Shown one piece after another: positions 60,378 through 64,000 of a stretch of DNA of 64,000 bases. How positions within the stretch are numbered: the stretch's first letter is position 1; the number at the start of each line of letters is the position of its first letter. Below the pieces are notes generated by a model. That model worked only from the letters and a program-made list of their open reading frames with translations. It was not told the origin of the DNA and did not search any database. The position numbers were made by a program, and so were the translations under genes. The stretch covers positions 2,148,453 through 2,212,452 of the forward strand of contig NZ_LT727828.1 in NCBI RefSeq assembly GCF_900162685.1, in the 5' to 3' direction. This DNA is from Terribacillus halophilus. Lineage in GTDB: Bacteria; Bacillota; Bacilli; Bacillales; Amphibacillaceae.

Positions 60378-61463
60378 ATGCAAAAAACAATTGTCCTGCT
60401 TCCAGGAGATGGAATCGGCCCTGCCGTAACAGAAGCTGCGGCTTCTGTCCTGCAGCAAGTGGCTGCTAATTTTTCTCACACGTTTACCTTACACACAAAA
60501 GCAATTGGCGGTGCAGCAATTGATACAGCTGGTGAACCGCTGCCAGCTGATACGCTGCATGCTTGTGAGGAAGCAGATGCTATTTTATTAGGTGCTGTAG
60601 GAGGTCCGAAATGGGAGCAGCAAGCCCCTCATTTACGGCCAGAGAAAGGGTTGCTACAGCTGCGCAAGGGGCTTGGCCTTTTTGCTAATTTACGTCCTGT
60701 GAAGACCTTCCCTTCCCTGCTGGACAGCTCACCGCTTAAGCCGGAAATTGTTGCAGGTAGCGATCTATTAATTGTACGGGAATTAGCTGGCGGCCTCTAC
60801 TTCGGTCTCCCAAGCGAGCGTCGTGACAATGGGCAGACCGTGGTAGACACGCTGCATTATGAGAGAAGCGAGATTGAGAGAATTGTGGAGATTGGTTTCC
60901 AAAGTGCAATGCTCCGGAATAAACGCCTTGCTTCTGTTGACAAAGCGAACGTTCTCGAATCCAGTAAGGTCTGGCGGGAAGTTGTTAATGAAAAAAGTAA
61001 AGATTATCCGGAAGTAACTGTTGAACATATGCTCGTTGATTCCACTGCAATGAAGCTAATTACCAATCCGACCTACTTTGATGTCATTGTGACAGAGAAT
61101 TTGTTCGGCGATATCCTGAGCGATGAAGCATCCGTACTTACGGGATCTCTCGGCCTCCTCCCTTCTGCAAGCCTTCGAAAAGATGAGCTTGGACTTTATG
61201 AGCCAGTGCATGGCTCCGCTCCGGATATAGCCGGAAAGGATATCGCGAATCCGCTAGGTGCCATCTTGTCGGCAGCTATGCTGCTGCGTTATTCCTTCGG
61301 GTTGGAAAAAGAAGCAGATAGCGTTGAAGCTGCTGTAGACCATGTTCTAACGAAAGGATATGGCACAACTGATATGCAAGCTGACCCGGAGCTTACTGTT
61401 GGCACCGAGAAGATGACATCACTGGTTCTAGAGCAGCTGCAAGCTGCGAAAGTACGTGCGTAA
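60378..61463 (+). CDS. leuB: 3-isopropylmalate dehydrogenase
   Basis: The 361-aa protein has the decarboxylating dehydrogenase fold: [48 protein letters not shown], and the metal and NAD motifs [23 protein letters not shown] and [18 protein letters not shown]. It oxidises and decarboxylates 3-isopropylmalate. The start is ATG 60378 behind GGAGAG; the frame from 60357 includes the ribosome site. Confidence 0.97.
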   Translation: MQKTIVLLPGDGIGPAVTEAAASVLQQVAANFSHTFTLHTKAIGGAAIDTAGEPLPADTLHACEEADAILLGAVGGPKWEQQAPHLRPEKGLLQLRKGLGLFANLRPVKTFPSLLDSSPLKPEIVAGSDLLIVRELAGGLYFGLPSERRDNGQTVVDTLHYERSEIERIVEIGFQSAMLRNKRLASVDKANVLESSKVWREVVNEKSKDYPEVTVEHMLVDSTAMKLITNPTYFDVIVTENLFGDILSDEASVLTGSLGLLPSASLRKDELGLYEPVHGSAPDIAGKDIANPLGAILSAAMLLRYSFGLEKEADSVEAAVDHVLTKGYGTTDMQADPELTVGTEKMTSLVLEQLQAAKVRA

Positions 61464-61482
61464 TGAAAGGAGTAAGATTACG

Positions 61483-62898
61483 ATGAAACAGCCCAAGACA
61501 ATCATCCAGAAAATCTGGGAAAAACATACCGTTGTACAGGAAACCGAAAAGCCTGATTTGCTGTATATCGACCTGCATCTAGTCCATGAAGTAACATCTC
61601 CGCAAGCCTTTGAAGGACTGCGCTTAACAGGACGCAAAGTACGTCAGCCGGAACGAACATATGCAACAGTGGATCATAACGTTCCAACAATCAACCGCCC
61701 ATTAATTCGCGATGAAGTTGCTCGTAAACAAATGGATACATTACGATCCAATTGTGCAGAGTTTGGCATCCGCTTGGCCGACATTGATCACCCCGACCAA
61801 GGAATCGTCCATGTAATCGGACCCCAGCTTGGCCTAACCCAGCCTGGTAAAACGATTGTTTGCGGTGACAGTCATACGTCGACACACGGTGCATTCGGAG
61901 CACTTGCTTTCGGTATTGGAACGAGCGAGGTTGAACATGTTTTAGCAACCCAGACGCTTTGGCAAAACAAGCCAAAAACTTTGAACGTCCAGATTGACGG
62001 TCCGCTCGGTCCAGGTGTGACAGCAAAGGATTTGATTCTTGCTATTATCGGTACATTCGGGGTCAAATTTGGAACTGGTTACGTGATTGAATACACAGGA
62101 GAAGCAATTCGCGGGTTGTCTATGGAAGAACGCATGACAGTCTGCAACATGTCGATTGAAGCTGGTGCTCGTGCTGGCTTGATTAGTCCAGACGAAACAA
62201 CATTTGAGTATTTGCGCGGCAGAAGATATGCACCCGATGCTGCAGCTTTTGAGGAAGCAGTGGAAGAATGGAAACAGCTAGCCACGGATAAAGACGCCAC
62301 TTATGACCATACCGTTACGCTTGATGCAAGAAAAATAGAGCCGCAAGTAACATGGGGAACAAATCCCGGTATGTGTCTGCCTATTTCTGCAAGTGTGCCA
62401 GACCCTGCTTTGATTGAAGATCAAGACGAGAAAAATGCAGTACAACAAGCGCTGGCTTACATGGGACTAAAGCCAAACCAACAGCTAACATCAATTGAAA
62501 TACAGCATGTATTTATCGGATCCTGTACGAATTCACGTATTACCGATTTACGCAAAGCAGCTAGTGTCATTCGCGGACGAAAAGTACATCCTTCCGTACG
62601 GGCAATGGTTGTTCCTGGTTCATTCACGGTCAAGATGCAAGCCGAGCAAGAAGGACTGGACACTCTCTTCCGGGAAGCAGGATTTGAATGGCGTGATGCA
62701 GGCTGCAGTATGTGCTTGGCAATGAATGAGGATGTTGTACCTGCTGGGGAGCGCTGCGCTTCCACTTCAAACCGGAATTTCGAAGGACGTCAAGGTAATG
62801 GGGCAAGGACCCATCTAGCTAGTCCAGAGATGGCAGCAGCAGCAGCCATAGAGGGTCGTTTCGTCGATGTGCGGCAAGTGATGGCACCAACTGTGTAA
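61483..62898 (+). CDS. leuC: 3-isopropylmalate dehydratase large subunit
   Basis: The 471-aa aconitase-family protein has DHNVPT near 61, [29 protein letters not shown] near 127 and Fe-S cysteines in IGSCTNSRI (about 348) and GCSMCLAMN (about 408). With LeuD it isomerises 2- to 3-isopropylmalate. ATG 61483 is placed by AAAGGAGT; codons from 61456 overlap it. Confidence 0.97.
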   Translation: MKQPKTIIQKIWEKHTVVQETEKPDLLYIDLHLVHEVTSPQAFEGLRLTGRKVRQPERTYATVDHNVPTINRPLIRDEVARKQMDTLRSNCAEFGIRLADIDHPDQGIVHVIGPQLGLTQPGKTIVCGDSHTSTHGAFGALAFGIGTSEVEHVLATQTLWQNKPKTLNVQIDGPLGPGVTAKDLILAIIGTFGVKFGTGYVIEYTGEAIRGLSMEERMTVCNMSIEAGARAGLISPDETTFEYLRGRRYAPDAAAFEEAVEEWKQLATDKDATYDHTVTLDARKIEPQVTWGTNPGMCLPISASVPDPALIEDQDEKNAVQQALAYMGLKPNQQLTSIEIQHVFIGSCTNSRITDLRKAASVIRGRKVHPSVRAMVVPGSFTVKMQAEQEGLDTLFREAGFEWRDAGCSMCLAMNEDVVPAGERCASTSNRNFEGRQGNGARTHLASPEMAAAAAIEGRFVDVRQVMAPTV

Positions 62899-62910
62899 GG
62901 AGGATGAATA

Positions 62911-63495
62911 ATGGAACCAATTAACACACATAATGGCCTCGTGTACCCATTGCCAAAAAGAAACGTCGATACCGATCAAATTATTCCGAAGCAATTTTTG
63001 AAACGGATTGAGCGCTCAGGTTTCGGCCAGTTTCTTTTTTATAACTGGCGTTTTGATGACGATGGTCAGCCAAGACAAGATTTTACATTAAATGAGCCAA
63101 AATACAAAGGTGCATCTGTATTAATTGCCGGCGATAACTTTGGCTGCGGCTCCTCACGCGAGCACGCGCCATGGGCCCTATTAGATTATGGATTTAAAGT
63201 GATTATTGCACCGAGCTTTGCCGATATTTTCTATAATAATACGACAAAGAACGGCATTTTAGCTATTAAACTTTCGGAAGAGCAAGTAGACTACTTGCTC
63301 AAGCAAGCAGAAAAAAATTCGTATATACTAACAATAGATCTGAAAAATCAGATAGTATATGATAATCTTGAGTTTAAGGCAGGCTTTGACATTCCAGCCT
63401 ACCATAAGCATATGCTTTTAAATGGACTAGACGAAATCGGTATTACGTTGACGTATGCCGATCAGATCAAACAATTTGAACAGACACATAATTAA
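62911..63495 (+). CDS. leuD: 3-isopropylmalate dehydratase small subunit
   Basis: The 194-aa swivel domain of the aconitase family has [14 protein letters not shown] near 21, [13 protein letters not shown] near 72 and [20 protein letters not shown] precedes ATG 62911, 12 bases after leuC, consistent with a stoichiometric complex. Confidence 0.97.
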   Translation: MEPINTHNGLVYPLPKRNVDTDQIIPKQFLKRIERSGFGQFLFYNWRFDDDGQPRQDFTLNEPKYKGASVLIAGDNFGCGSSREHAPWALLDYGFKVIIAPSFADIFYNNTTKNGILAIKLSEEQVDYLLKQAEKNSYILTIDLKNQIVYDNLEFKAGFDIPAYHKHMLLNGLDEIGITLTYADQIKQFEQTHN

Positions 63496-63501
63496 AGGAG
63501 T

Positions 63502-64000
63502 GTGAAGGGCATTGGGGATTGCTTAAGTCAGAAGAAAATACAAGCAGCAGCAGCTTATTTGAAGAACTTGGTGCATCACACACCGATTCGTACTTCTACC
63601 ACTTTGGACCAATCGGTAGGAATGAACGTTTATCTGAAGATGGAGAACGAACAAAAAACAGGTGCTTTTAAAGCGCGTGGGGCTTGCTTTAAGATTGGCT
63701 GCATGAATGATGAAGCGGCAAAACGCGGTGTTATAGCAGCTTCTGCAGGCAACCACGCACAAGGTGTAGCATTGGCTGCAGCAAAACGGGGTATTCAAGC
63801 AAAGATTTTTATGCCGATTCATACACCAAAGCCTAAAGTCGAGGCAACCAAGAGTTACGGAGCCGCAGTTGAGCTCGCAGGCGAGAACTTTCAAGAAGCT
63901 CTCTTCGCTGCCCAAAAAGAACAGCAGCAAACAGGAAGCACGTTCATCCACCCCTTTGATGATATTGATATTATTGCAGGTCAAGGTACGATAGCCATCG
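63502..64000 (+). CDS. ilvA: Threonine ammonia-lyase, 5' part (cut by window edge)
   Basis: The frame encodes KIQAAAAYLKNLVHHTPI, then MENEQKTGAFKARGACFK with the PLP Lys, ASAGNHAQGVALAA and a continuing fold-type II domain to the window end. It deaminates threonine to 2-oxobutyrate for Ile. The start is unclear. AAAGGAG ends at 63500, but the only GTG in frame (63502) is one base away, too close. The next plausible codon is ATT 63511 at a normal 10-base spacing. I list the GTG as outer limit. Catabolic TdcB-type use is possible, yet the operon implies biosynthesis. Confidence 0.88.
   Translation, partial: MKGIGDCLSQKKIQAAAAYLKNLVHHTPIRTSTTLDQSVGMNVYLKMENEQKTGAFKARGACFKIGCMNDEAAKRGVIAASAGNHAQGVALAAAKRGIQAKIFMPIHTPKPKVEATKSYGAAVELAGENFQEALFAAQKEQQQTGSTFIHPFDDIDIIAGQGTIAI

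Overview
The window is a 64 kb piece of a low-GC Gram-positive chromosome, most likely a spore-forming Bacillaceae of the Oceanobacillus/Terribacillus/Virgibacillus type. The support is gene content and order that match the Bacillus subtilis yktC-speA-pdh-def-rnjA and dapL/dapH-ykuL-ykuE-ykyB-patA neighbourhoods, strong AGGAGG ribosome sites, TTG and GTG starts, a T-box, a TPP riboswitch, Spo0E, YjcZ and exosporium-type genes, and sigma-B-like promoters. Species cannot be fixed from sequence alone. I saw no rRNA, tRNA, CRISPR, insertion sequence, prophage or plasmid gene; the window is almost entirely core chromosome.

Layout. 1-4.8 kb: suhB-like phosphatase, ykzI, yktB, yktA, the amino-acid decarboxylase speA and a polysaccharide-deacetylase lipoprotein. 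4.9-7.6 kb: a BCCT osmolyte transporter, then a peptidase C45-family gene broken by two in-frame TAA codons. 7.6-12.4 kb: pdhABCD (minus strand). 12.8-17.3 kb: ykyA, def, ykrA, a 33-codon basic ORF, rpoY and rnjA. 17.4-22.3 kb: a YdaP-type TPP enzyme, ktrC and a bd-type quinol oxidase pair. 22.5-26 kb: a heterodimeric ABC exporter. 26-36 kb: alaX, ykuV-ykuU, ykuT, dapL, dapH, ykuL, hemolysin III, ykuE, ykyB, a small FbpB-like gene and patA. 36-44 kb: Spo0E-like and YjcZ-like genes, ktrD, ywpF, an unusual flavin disulfide reductase, a general-stress protein, thiT with its TPP riboswitch, and a POT peptide transporter. 44-49.9 kb: a YvfRSTU-like ABC transporter plus two-component system, a second BCCT transporter and a divergent TetR regulator. 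50-53.1 kb: pepF and a collagen-like exosporium gene with one in-frame TAA. 53.5-64 kb: the branched-chain amino acid operon ilvD / T-box / ilvBHC-leuABCD-ilvA, which runs off the right edge.

Shared themes. Thiamine diphosphate links the TPP riboswitch-thiT locus to PdhA, YdaP and IlvB. Potassium and osmolyte handling is represented by KtrC, KtrD, two BCCT carriers and the MscS-type channel YkuT. Three good sigma-B-type promoters precede a BCCT carrier, the disulfide reductase and the general-stress protein. The ilv-leu locus carries a cre-like site, two CodY-like boxes and an internal T-box.

The most unusual observations are decay-like or recoding-like signals. Two otherwise open genes are interrupted by three TAA codons. 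Two operon genes (the histidine kinase and ilvA) lack a canonical start codon at proper spacing from a good Shine-Dalgarno sequence. I found no clear new multi-gene system; the best candidates for new biology are the 33-aa basic ORF ahead of rpoY-rnjA, the unexplained palindromic operators, and the non-AUG starts.
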